Assembly: GCA_038209965.1 (NCBI GenBank)
Contig: JBBQXF010000170.1
Span: forward strand, 1 to 6,959
DNA length: 6,959 bases
Source of the DNA: JALONO01 sp038209965
GTDB taxonomy: Bacteria > Bacteroidota > Bacteroidia > Cytophagales > Thermoflexibacteraceae
Reading direction: 5' to 3'
Numbering within the stretch: position 1 is the stretch's first letter; each line of letters starts with the position of its first letter. Below are positions 1 to 6,706 of this stretch, one piece after another. The notes beneath the pieces were generated by a model. The model was not told where the DNA came from, did not search any database, and saw nothing but the letters and a program-made list of their open reading frames with translations. Both the position numbers and the translations under genes were made by a program.

Positions 1-81
1 CGCCCGGATCAGGTTGCGGCTGTACTCACCCAGCCCGGTGGTGTTATGAAACGCCCGCTTGGCATCAAATCCTATTTTCAT
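1..81 (-). CDS. Glycosyltransferase (GT-B fold, family 1/4 type), N-terminal fragment
   Basis: Only the first 27 codons lie in the window; the gene continues past the left edge. The ATG is the complement of 79-81. The translation starts MKIGFDAKRAF and continues HNTTGLGEYSRNLIRA. This matches the N-terminus of group 1 glycosyltransferases of Bacteroidetes: a first beta strand followed by the glycine loop (TTGLGEYSR) that begins the N-terminal Rossmann-like domain. Such enzymes move a sugar from a nucleotide donor to a glycan or lipid acceptor, usually at the cytoplasmic face of the membrane. Donor and acceptor cannot be told from this fragment. It starts 29 bases after the stop of the Tat-exported isomerase-like gene on the same strand, so shared transcription is plausible. 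No Shine-Dalgarno is visible; the bases before the ATG are A-rich. The family call rests on recognising the motif, not on an alignment. Confidence 0.72.
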   Translation of the reverse strand, partial: MKIGFDAKRAFHNTTGLGEYSRNLIRA

Positions 82-110
82 CCGTGTTTTAATTTACTTG
101 GTCAAGCGGT

Positions 111-1106
111 TTAGACCATTGCGCCTACTTTTTCCAAGAGCCGCTTGGTGGCCCGAATACCTTCCTCTTCGCTGGGATAGTCACCGGGAACCCCCATCAT
201 TTTCAAGAAACTGCCTTCAGATTCAATGCCAATGAAACCCCGGAATTTGGCTTTTTTGATGATGGTGAGCATTTTGACAAAGTCGGTTTCGGTGTCGTTG
301 CCGTCCGCATCAAAAGCGTGGGTCTTGGCACTCACCCCTTTGGCAAACGGCATGAGGGTTTCTACTCCTTGGTACTTGTCGTGTTGCTTGATCACGGTGG
401 TTTTTAGGTAGGCTTCCATGCTCATGGTTTCGGGCTTGGTGCGCTCGGTAAAATTGCCAAAATCGGGCAATGCCCCGGCATACTTGCTTTTTATTTGGCC
501 CAACACCGCCGCCAGCCAGTCGGGGTCAGTCGAGATGCCCATGTGGTTCTCCACAATCACCCCGATCTTTTGCTGAGCGCCATACTCGACCAATTGGCCG
601 TAACCATCCACACAAGCCTTGGCGATTTCGCTTGGCGTGCCTTCGCCCTCGAGATTGACCCGGATGGAATGACAGCCAAGAAATTTGGCCGCATCCACCC
701 ATTTATAGTGATTTTCTACGGCTTGACGGCGTTTATTGGCATCTGGATCGCCCAATTGACCTTCCCCGTCGACCATGATCAGCACATTGCGCACACCCAG
801 ATCGGCGGTGCGCTGCTTGAGTTCGTTGAGATAGGCGTGATCCTTGGCCTTGTCTTTCCAAAACATGGTCACATATTCCACGGCATCGATCCCAAAGTCA
901 TTTTTGGCTTTGGCCGGAAAGTCCATGTTTTTCAGCTTGCCACTGAACAGCGAACCGGCCAGTGAAAATTCGGCCAGCGAAATCTCAAAAAATGGTTTTT
1001 TGAGTGGAGTTTCGGCCCCCAATATTTCGGGGAAGGCGGCGGCGGCCCCTAGCCCAGCCGCAGTTTTACCAAGTTGCTGCATAAATTCACGACGCGAAGT
1101 AGTCAT
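111..1106 (-). CDS. Tat-exported sugar phosphate isomerase/epimerase-like TIM-barrel protein
   Basis: The product is 331 residues. The frame is open 14 codons further upstream (ATG at 1148), but I chose the ATG at 1106 because it puts a twin-arginine signal at the very N-terminus. That signal is S4-R5-R6-E7-F8-M9, then a hydrophobic alanine/glycine stretch (about 14-27), with likely cleavage near residue 31. The mature part resembles the xylose isomerase-like TIM barrel (AP endonuclease 2 superfamily). Residues at the usual metal-ligand places are E186 (VENH), D215 (LPDFGNF), H263 (KTHAFD) and E295 (GIESEG), so a metal-dependent sugar isomerase or epimerase in the periplasm is likely. The substrate is unknown. 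Many Bacteroidetes encode Tat-tagged members of this family, often near sugar catabolism genes; here the neighbours are argC, 193 bases upstream, and a glycosyltransferase, 29 bases downstream. Fold and export are fairly sure; the activity is inference. Confidence 0.85.
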   Translation of the reverse strand: MTTSRREFMQQLGKTAAGLGAAAAFPEILGAETPLKKPFFEISLAEFSLAGSLFSGKLKNMDFPAKAKNDFGIDAVEYVTMFWKDKAKDHAYLNELKQRTADLGVRNVLIMVDGEGQLGDPDANKRRQAVENHYKWVDAAKFLGCHSIRVNLEGEGTPSEIAKACVDGYGQLVEYGAQQKIGVIVENHMGISTDPDWLAAVLGQIKSKYAGALPDFGNFTERTKPETMSMEAYLKTTVIKQHDKYQGVETLMPFAKGVSAKTHAFDADGNDTETDFVKMLTIIKKAKFRGFIGIESEGSFLKMMGVPGDYPSEEEGIRATKRLLEKVGAMV

Positions 1107-1299
1107 TAAGTTAATTTTTTTGGTCAATAACTGAAAAATTGTTAGCATTAGGTAATTCGCAATCAGTCATCCTTGGTTCGAGATCGGTAAACCAATAAAT
1201 TATTGCAAAACTGGGCAACGAACCACAGGAGTTCCCCCAAATCCTTTTGCCACAATTTAATTTTTGGGATTGACAATAACAAATGAAGCGCGCCGATGA

Positions 1300-2253
1300 T
1301 CAGAAAGCCGCCGCTTTTAGTCGCAGCCCGGTGCCCTCTTCCAGCCCGAACATCAAGTTGCAATTTTGCAGGGCTTGCCCCGATGCCCCCTTAGTCAAAT
1401 TATCAATCAGACTGATCACAAATAAATTGTCCCCATGTTTTTCCAAATATAACACGCATTTGTTGGTATTGACCACTTGTTTGAGGTCGGGATTGTTTGC
1501 CGATAAATGGGTGAAGGGAGCGGATTGGTAATATTTTTGGTAGATTGACTGGGCTTCGGCCAACGTCAGATCGGTGCGGGTGTAGGCCGTGGCCAAAATG
1601 CCCCGCGTGAAACTGCCGCGCTGGGGCACGAAGTTGAGCGCGTGGGCATAGCCGGGCTGCAATTGGCGCAAACTCTGCCCGATTTCGCCAAGGTGCTGGT
1701 GCTCAAAGGCTTTGTAAACCGATAAATTGCTGTGCCGCCAACTAAAATGGGAAGTATCGGTCGGTTTTTGTCCGGCACCAGTCGAGCCGGTGGTGGCGTT
1801 GATGTGCACCTCGCCCCCGAGTAGGCCATGGGCGGCCAGCGGCAGCAGGGCCAATTGGATGGCCGTGGCAAAGCAGCCAGGATTGGCCACTCGGTGCGCC
1901 AACTGGATCTGATCACGGTTTAGCTCGGGCAGGCCATACACCCATTGATCCAAGCGGTGGTCTTGGCTCAAGTCAATAATTTTGACGTGATTGCCGATGC
2001 TGAACTGGTGCAAGAACTTACTGGCCTCGCCATGCCCCACGCACAAAAACAATACATCGACGGCATCGGTCAAGTCGCCGGTGAAACGAAGATCGGTCTC
2101 GCCGAGCAAATCGGCGTGGGTTTCGTGGACCAGCCGGCCCGCTTGGCTATTGCTGTGGACGAATTTCAATTGGATCTGGGGGTGGGGGAGCAGTAACCGG
2201 ATCAGTTCACCGCCCGTGTAGCCCGCCCCGCCAATGATACCTGCTTGGATCAT
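1300..2253 (-). CDS. argC: N-acetyl-gamma-glutamyl-phosphate reductase (possibly N-succinyl form)
   Basis: The product is 317 residues, near the usual size of the family. It catalyses NADPH-dependent reduction of N-acyl-glutamyl 5-phosphate to the semialdehyde, the third step of arginine synthesis, in the cytoplasm. Visible motifs are the N-terminal nucleotide-binding loop GGAGYTG (8-14), the catalytic cysteine C127 in ANPGCFAT, the TTGSTGAG segment (154-161), the histidine motif HQHLGEI (185-191) holding the likely catalytic histidine, the FVPQRGSFTRGIL stretch (208-220), and the C-terminal DNLTKGASGQA. All expected parts are present and the frame is intact. Some Bacteroidetes, notably Bacteroides fragilis, use N-succinyl rather than N-acetyl intermediates, and the sequence alone does not tell which applies here. 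No other arginine gene adjoins it: smc lies upstream across 340 bases and the isomerase-like gene downstream across 193 bases. The ATG at 2253 has no Shine-Dalgarno; the preceding bases are CTGAACC. Confidence 0.95.
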   Translation of the reverse strand: MIQAGIIGGAGYTGGELIRLLLPHPQIQLKFVHSNSQAGRLVHETHADLLGETDLRFTGDLTDAVDVLFLCVGHGEASKFLHQFSIGNHVKIIDLSQDHRLDQWVYGLPELNRDQIQLAHRVANPGCFATAIQLALLPLAAHGLLGGEVHINATTGSTGAGQKPTDTSHFSWRHSNLSVYKAFEHQHLGEIGQSLRQLQPGYAHALNFVPQRGSFTRGILATAYTRTDLTLAEAQSIYQKYYQSAPFTHLSANNPDLKQVVNTNKCVLYLEKHGDNLFVISLIDNLTKGASGQALQNCNLMFGLEEGTGLRLKAAAF

Positions 2254-2593
2254 GGTTCAGTTTTGCTAAATACAAACAAATAAAAATAGAACAGGAAGAA
2301 AATAACTTTAAGCTTAACTGCACAAAAACTACTTTATTTTCTACGCTTTAAGGATTATAAAACATTAGAAAAAAGTTAAACAGTTGGGCATACAATGAAC
2401 AAATGGATTATTTGCTTAATTATAAATAGTTGTTACCAATATTGATATAAATAATTGAAAATCAAATTAATAAAGCATAAATATTTTAAATCGTTCTATT
2501 TTTAGTCTAACGTATCTCAAGTTTTGATATTAATTAGTCGCTGGTTTTAGTGGGCAAATGTTGGCCAAATATAGTACTTTTTGGGCACAGATT
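2254..2593. other. AT-rich spacer between smc and argC, no gene seen
   Basis: This 340-base gap has only about 25% G+C over 2281-2580 by hand count, against roughly half or more in the flanking genes. All six frames are closed by stops and I recognise no protein remnant. It must hold whatever ends the smc transcript and starts argC. I see no classic GC-rich hairpin with a T run, and no clear Bacteroidetes promoter directly ahead of argC. The only strict match to TAnnTTTG on the minus strand is at 2573-2566, just after the smc stop, which would give argC a leader of about 300 bases. A 10-base palindrome centred on AAGCTT lies at 2308-2317. Confidence 0.6.
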
Positions 2594-2602
2594 TTAGTGG
2601 GC
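2545..2602. repeat. Direct repeat of 11 bases flanking the smc stop codon
   Basis: The plus-strand word ttttagtgggc occurs at 2545-2555 and again, identically, at 2592-2602, with start points 47 bases apart. The second copy contains the smc stop codon (TAA as the complement of 2594-2596) and the last codons of the gene. The first copy lies in the AT-rich spacer. It may be a trace of a small local duplication of the smc 3' end, or chance; 36 bases between the copies show no further similarity that I can see. Confidence 0.4.
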
Positions 2603-5600
2603 CACCAGTTCGCGCAGATCCACGGGCACCACCCGCGACACCCCCTGCTCGATCATGGTCACCCCATAGATTACATCGGTAGAAGCCATAGTTCGTTTAT
2701 TGTGCGTTACGATGATAAATTGGGAATTATTAGAAAATTTACGCACAATCCCGTTGAACTTGTCAATATTGGCATCGTCCAACGGCGCATCCACTTCGTC
2801 AAAAATACAAAACGGGGCCGGCCGGAGCAAGTAAATGGCAAATAGTAAAGCCGTGGCAGTCAGGGTTTTCTCGCCACCCGACAACTGATTGATCGTCAGC
2901 GGGCGTTTGCCTTTGGGCTTGGCAATAATATCGATGCTGGAATCTAAAGGCCGCTCTGGTTCAGTGAGGATCAGATCGCAACTGTCCTCTTCGGAGAACA
3001 GGGAACGGAACACGTGGATGAAGTGCTCCCGGATTTGGCTGAAGGCCCGCATAAAATTTTCGCGGGCCACGGCATCCATCTCGCCGACGGTTTGCAACAA
3101 AGTGGCTTTGGCATTGACCAAATCTTCTTTTTGATGGTTGATAAAATTGAATCGTTCTTCAATTTCGTGATAAGCCTCCATGGCCATTGGGTTAATGGAG
3201 CCAATTTTCTCTAATCGATCCTTGGCCTTTTTCTGTTCTTCGCGCAGTTCCGCCTCAGGCTGGTCGCTCAGGGTCAGCGATCCCTGGGCCATTATCATTT
3301 CCAAATCGATTTCAAATTCCACCGACAACCGTTCCTTGATCGACGACATTTGGAGGTTGGCCTCGTTTAGTTTTTGCTGGAGGTCGGCCAAGAGTGTCGC
3401 CACGATTTCTTGGCGGCGGCGGGTTTCGCGCAACTGCTTTTCGCGGTGCTCCACTTCGCCCCGGGCGGCATAGTAGCCCTGCTCGGTGGCTTTGGTGCTG
3501 GCCTCGGCTGCTGTCCGCTCAACTTGCATGGCCAGCAAAGCCTCGTCCCCTTCGGCCAAGTTGTCAATAATTTTATTAGCTTCGGTAGCTAGTGGGTGCT
3601 GTTCTTCAGTGGCTTGGGCCGTGCGGCGGCGGCTATTTTGCAGATCCGTTTGCTTATATTCCCCCTCGCGGGCCAGCGTGTCCACCCGGTTTTTCAACTG
3701 GAAAAACTTGATGTTGAACTCATTGTAAGCCGATGACCGCTGGTTCAGGGCTTCATTTTGGGCCACCAGATCGACGTTGGTGGCCCCTATTTCGGCCTCG
3801 ATCGTGGCCAGCAGCTTGGTGGAAGTTTGCGACTGGGGCTCAAGATCGGCCATTTCGTCTTTCAATTCGGCCATCCGGGCCTCCATGTCCCAGGTGCGCA
3901 GCGAGTGGCGGCTCATCGACTCGGCCAATTGCTCCTGCTTGAGGCGGGTCGCTGTCACTTCTTGCTGGAGTTTGCCCAGTGTCATTTGGGCAGGCTCAAT
4001 TTTGGGTTGGAGAGTGGCTGCTTTGAGGGCCGCTACCTCATTTTGTTTGGCCTTGAATGCTTCGGCCAACTGCTGTAATTGCACTGAATGTTGGGCCAGT
4101 TGTTTGTTAAGTCGCTCGAGGTTTTTGGCCCGCCCTAGGCGCTTGCCCTCAAACAAGCCCACCGAACCGCCCGATAAACTACGAGACTGACGAATTATTT
4201 TTCCGTTCAGGGTGATATACGTACAAGATCGATCGTCGGGGAGTTGATCTTGGCGATCAATCAAGATATGAACCCGGCCCAGCAATCGGGCAAAAAGGGC
4301 TGTATATTTTTCCTCATGTTCCACCACCGTCAAGGCTGGAATCGATCCAGGGCTTGGTGCCAGCGCAGTTCCAGCCGGGTTTTTCTGGGCAAAATCGGCC
4401 AGCACAAAAAAATTGGCTTTCCCCTTGCCCGCTTCGCTCAATAAGTCAATGGCTTTGAGGGCTTGTTTTTCATCTTGCACCACATAAAAATTCATGTAGG
4501 GTTGTAAAAAATTTTCAATGGCCACTTTATACTCATCGGCACACGTCACAATATCAGACAAAAGTGGGGCCTCGCGGGAAAAATGCGGGGCCTCGCGCAA
4601 AAATTTGACAGCTTCGGGAAACCCTTCCATGCTGTCCACCAGTGACTGGGTCAATTGCAGTTCGTTTTGTAGGGCATCAGCTCGGCGGTGTAGTTGGGCC
4701 ATCTCTTCGCGCAGGTGGTCGGCTGCCACCTGTTCAGCCACGATTTGGGCTTGCAGGGCTGTTTCTTGGTCTTTGAGTTGCTGGACGTCTGCTGCTTGAT
4801 CAGCCAACTGATCGCGCAGATCAGCTAGCTCATCCGCTAGCCGGGCCAAACTGTTGGTATGTCCCGAGGCATCGGCACGGTTTTTCTCCAGCTCCTGTCG
4901 CAGGCCATTGTATTGCATCTGTTTGATTTCCAAAGATTTATTGGCTTGGAACAATAGATCGCGCTCGGTTTTGAGGGAGTTGGTCTGCTCATTGGCTGCC
5001 CGTTGAAGGGTTTGCCCCCGCTCCCGTTGCGTATCGAGCGCAGTTTTTAGCTCGGCCAAGTGTTGTTCGGCTTCGGTACTTTGGCGCGTTGCCCCCGCCT
5101 TTTCCTGTTCCAATATCCGCAGGCGATTTTCGGTCAGTTCGGCCGTTTGCTGCTCCTCGGCCAATTGTTTGCCCAAGGCGGCCTGCCGATCCTCCAAATA
5201 ACGGAGCCGCTCGTTTTTGAGTTTTTTGTCATTCTCATATTGGCGGATTTTGGCCATGTGCTCGTTCAATTGCCGTTGTTGGGCAGCCAAATCCGTTTCC
5301 AGCTGCCCAATCCGATCCTTAAAATCAGCCAGTTCGTTTTCTTGTTGATCCACCAAGTCGGCCAAATCGCGCTTGGTTGCCGTCTCTTGGCTGGCTAGCT
5401 GGCTGAGGTGGATAAAATTTTCGCTCTGGCGGTGAACGATTTTCTTGGCCAGTTCCAAGCTGAACTGCTTGTACTCTTCCTTGGTTTTAAAGTACCGCTC
5501 GGCTTGTTTGGCTTGACGTTCCAGTGACTTGAGGTTTCTCTCGATCTCAAACAATAAGTCATCCACCCGGGCCAGATCGGCATCGGTTTCCCCCAATTTC

Positions 5601-6136
5601 TTCAGTGTCTCCTTTTTGCGCAACTTAAACTTGGAAATTCCAGCGGCTTCCTCAAACAGTTCACGGCGGGAATGGTCGGTGTCATTGAGCAGGTTATCGA
5701 CCATTTTGAGTTCAATGATCGCGTAGCTGTCCGGGCCAATCCCCGTGTCCAGAAATAAGTTGTTGATGTCTTTCAGGCGGCAAGTGATCCCGTTGAGCAA
5801 ATACTCGCTCTCGCCGGTGCGGAAATAGCGGCGGCTGATGGTTACTTCGGCATATTCGGCGGGCAATAGGCCCCGATTGTTCAAAAAAGTTAACGCCACT
5901 TCAGCCATTTGGGCAGGGCGGCGGTTTTTGGTGCCGTTAAAAATCACGTTTTCCATCTTATCGGAGCGCAGGCTTTTGGTGCGCTGCTCGCCCAGCACCC
6001 AGCGGATGGCATCCACCACATTGGATTTGCCGCAGCCATTTGGCCCAACAATGCCAGTGATGCCCTCGTTGAAACTGATCACCACCTTGTCGCCAAAACT
6101 CTTGAAGCCCTTGATTTCCAGCTTACTCAATAACAT
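2594..6136 (-). CDS. smc: Chromosome segregation protein SMC (condensin ATPase)
   Basis: The product is 1180 residues, normal for bacterial SMC. It is the ATPase of the SMC-ScpAB condensin, which loops and resolves the chromosome in the nucleoid. The order of parts is complete. The N-terminal head has the Walker A motif GPNGCGKSN (31-39). A first coiled coil covers roughly 170-500. The hinge, about 503-660, includes LLSDIVTCADEYKVAIENFL (525-544) and the glycine motif LSGGSVG (654-660). A second coiled coil covers roughly 665-1015. The C-terminal head has the ABC signature LSGGEK (1085-1090), Walker B CIFDEVDAPLD (1110-1120, with D1113 and E1114) and the H-loop histidine H1145 in VTHNK. The start MLLSKLEIKGFKSFG fits the family. 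Partner genes scpA and scpB are not in the window. No Shine-Dalgarno precedes the ATG; a -7 box lies about 50 bases upstream. No truncation or frameshift is seen. Confidence 0.98.
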   Translation of the reverse strand: MLLSKLEIKGFKSFGDKVVISFNEGITGIVGPNGCGKSNVVDAIRWVLGEQRTKSLRSDKMENVIFNGTKNRRPAQMAEVALTFLNNRGLLPAEYAEVTISRRYFRTGESEYLLNGITCRLKDINNLFLDTGIGPDSYAIIELKMVDNLLNDTDHSRRELFEEAAGISKFKLRKKETLKKLGETDADLARVDDLLFEIERNLKSLERQAKQAERYFKTKEEYKQFSLELAKKIVHRQSENFIHLSQLASQETATKRDLADLVDQQENELADFKDRIGQLETDLAAQQRQLNEHMAKIRQYENDKKLKNERLRYLEDRQAALGKQLAEEQQTAELTENRLRILEQEKAGATRQSTEAEQHLAELKTALDTQRERGQTLQRAANEQTNSLKTERDLLFQANKSLEIKQMQYNGLRQELEKNRADASGHTNSLARLADELADLRDQLADQAADVQQLKDQETALQAQIVAEQVAADHLREEMAQLHRRADALQNELQLTQSLVDSMEGFPEAVKFLREAPHFSREAPLLSDIVTCADEYKVAIENFLQPYMNFYVVQDEKQALKAIDLLSEAGKGKANFFVLADFAQKNPAGTALAPSPGSIPALTVVEHEEKYTALFARLLGRVHILIDRQDQLPDDRSCTYITLNGKIIRQSRSLSGGSVGLFEGKRLGRAKNLERLNKQLAQHSVQLQQLAEAFKAKQNEVAALKAATLQPKIEPAQMTLGKLQQEVTATRLKQEQLAESMSRHSLRTWDMEARMAELKDEMADLEPQSQTSTKLLATIEAEIGATNVDLVAQNEALNQRSSAYNEFNIKFFQLKNRVDTLAREGEYKQTDLQNSRRRTAQATEEQHPLATEANKIIDNLAEGDEALLAMQVERTAAEASTKATEQGYYAARGEVEHREKQLRETRRRQEIVATLLADLQQKLNEANLQMSSIKERLSVEFEIDLEMIMAQGSLTLSDQPEAELREEQKKAKDRLEKIGSINPMAMEAYHEIEERFNFINHQKEDLVNAKATLLQTVGEMDAVARENFMRAFSQIREHFIHVFRSLFSEEDSCDLILTEPERPLDSSIDIIAKPKGKRPLTINQLSGGEKTLTATALLFAIYLLRPAPFCIFDEVDAPLDDANIDKFNGIVRKFSNNSQFIIVTHNKRTMASTDVIYGVTMIEQGVSRVVPVDLRELVAH

Positions 6137-6183
6137 GGTTCCGAACGTCGGTTAATAAAAGCGCAACATTGGCGCAAACCCTA

Positions 6184-6191
6184 CAAATTTA
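6184..6191 (-). promoter_or_regulatory. Putative smc promoter, Bacteroidetes -7 box
   Basis: Read on the minus strand the octamer is TAAATTTG, an exact match to the Bacteroidetes housekeeping -7 consensus TAnnTTTG. It ends 48 bases before the smc ATG, so transcription would start near 6178 with a leader of about 40 bases. The matching -33 element (TTTG or TTG) is not evident at the expected distance; that place is taken by the palindrome at 6211-6220. The call rests on the -7 match and position only. Confidence 0.45.
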
Positions 6192-6210
6192 CACCGGAAA
6201 AATGGATGTT

Positions 6211-6220
6211 GCACCGGTGC
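6211..6220. repeat. 10-base perfect palindrome upstream of smc
   Basis: GCACCGGTGC is identical to its own reverse complement. It sits 20 to 29 bases upstream of the smc -7 box, in the region a -33 element would occupy, so it could be an operator half-site pair for a dimeric regulator. A related hexamer, caccgg, appears at 6192-6197. A GC-rich palindrome of this size can occur by chance; no regulator is encoded nearby. Confidence 0.35.
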
Positions 6221-6245
6221 GAAAGTCGGCCGTCAGTGGCGGATT

Positions 6246-6262
6246 GCCATTTATAAAATGGC
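6246..6262. repeat. Perfect inverted repeat, 7-base arms, 3-base centre
   Basis: GCCATTT at 6246-6252 is followed by ATA and then AAATGGC at 6256-6262, a perfect 7-base stem. There is no T run on either side that would make it a standard intrinsic terminator. It lies 110 bases upstream of smc, beyond the putative promoter, and could be a protein binding site or chance. Confidence 0.4.
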
Positions 6263-6557
6263 TGCGCTCAATAAACCCGAAATTGACTCGCCAACCGTTT
6301 GGCTGATGATGCTATTTCATAGGCAATAGATCGCCGAATAGCGTAGCAAAATTTCTTGGTGAATATCATTTTATGGTGAAAATTATTTATTTTTAAATGG
6401 TTATGATAATGTTTGTTATTGTATTGACTTTGTTTGCAGCAGCAAAGTGCGATCGCTCCCTTGCCACCGTACACCCTCACCACCAAAATGGGAATAAATG
6501 AGACCATACTCGTGGTTTGTCACGATTTATGCAGGATCGGCGCAAGATTTTGAAAGT

Positions 6558-6576
6558 AAACGCAAAGGTTGCGTTT
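6558..6576. repeat. Perfect inverted repeat, 8-base arms, 3-base loop
   Basis: AAACGCAA at 6558-6565 is followed by AGG and then TTGCGTTT at 6569-6576. The eight pairs and short loop would make a compact hairpin in RNA from either strand, or an operator in DNA. No gene ends just before it on either strand, and no run of T follows directly, so a terminator role is not supported. It lies about 130 bases ahead of the oxidoreductase remnant. Confidence 0.5.
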
Positions 6577-6616
6577 GTTTGGATATTAGCTGCGATCCCT
6601 AGGTGACAGCCCAAAA

Positions 6617-6626
6617 TGATCGATCA
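6617..6626. repeat. 10-base perfect palindrome ahead of the oxidoreductase remnant
   Basis: TGATCGATCA equals its reverse complement. It lies about 57 bases upstream of the plus-strand -7 box at 6683. It could be an operator site but is just as compatible with chance; no second copy is seen in the window. Confidence 0.3.
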
Positions 6627-6682
6627 ATGAATCTTGCAACGGATTGATTTTATTGTGTAACGCATTATCCAATTAACTAGAC

Positions 6683-6690
6683 TACCTTTG
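6683..6690 (+). promoter_or_regulatory. Putative -7 box for the oxidoreductase remnant
   Basis: TACCTTTG matches the Bacteroidetes -7 consensus TAnnTTTG exactly on the plus strand. Transcription would begin near 6694-6697, only 10 to 16 bases before the point where homology to the oxidoreductase begins. No TTG lies at the usual distance upstream for a -33 element; the nearest, at 6653-6655, is about 27 bases away. If the gene is dead, this may be what is left of its promoter. Confidence 0.4.
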
Positions 6691-6706
6691 ATTTTTACAT
6701 TGATAG

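Larger units (their letters stand above)
6137..6706. other. Long intergenic region between divergent smc and oxidoreductase remnant
   Basis: This stretch of 570 bases lies between smc (leftward) and the decayed oxidoreductase (rightward). It contains a -7 box for each direction and four perfect inverted repeats (6211-6220, 6246-6262, 6558-6576, 6617-6626). The middle, 6360-6440, is very AT-rich. A 79-codon minus-strand frame (6507-6268) and a 34-codon plus-strand frame (6498-6602) exist, but neither resembles a known protein and their composition looks random. I see no tRNA, no known structured RNA and no transposon ends. Confidence 0.6.

Noticed and set aside
1172..1190. A ggttcgagatcgg stretch resembling a tRNA T-loop
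   Set aside because: The flanking bases do not form a T-stem, and no acceptor, D or anticodon arms can be placed around it on either strand.
1163..1363. 66-codon minus-strand frame overlapping the 3' end of argC
   Set aside because: Its first third is an out-of-frame reading of argC and the remainder lies in the spacer; no similarity or initiation signal was seen.
1620..1640. Apparent loss of an ArgC active-site histidine at the FVPQRGSF segment (Q where Escherichia coli has H)
   Set aside because: The likely catalytic histidine of the family is in the HxH-xx-E motif, about 59 residues after the cysteine; that motif is present here at 185-191, so the enzyme looks intact.
4564..4605. Two tandem, near-identical 21-base units in smc coding for REAPHFS and REAPLLS
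   Set aside because: As I recall Bacteroidetes SMC hinges, this stretch aligns with them without a gap, so the repeat adds no residues and is likely a coincidence of similar codons rather than a recent duplication.
2889..6155. Many plus-strand open frames of 60 to 156 codons opposite smc, argC and the isomerase-like gene
   Set aside because: They are shadows caused by the GC-rich codon use of the genuine minus-strand genes; none shows a recognisable domain.
6268..6507. 79-codon minus-strand open frame in the smc upstream region
   Set aside because: It resembles no family I know, has a low-complexity, random-looking composition across an AT-rich stretch, spans no recognisable domain, and has no promoter or initiation context. 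I treat it as chance.
6498..6602. 34-codon plus-strand open frame starting at an ATG after an A-rich stretch
   Set aside because: It is short and cysteine-containing but otherwise featureless, and the hairpin at 6558-6576 lies inside it. Nothing supports coding beyond the presence of a start and a stop.
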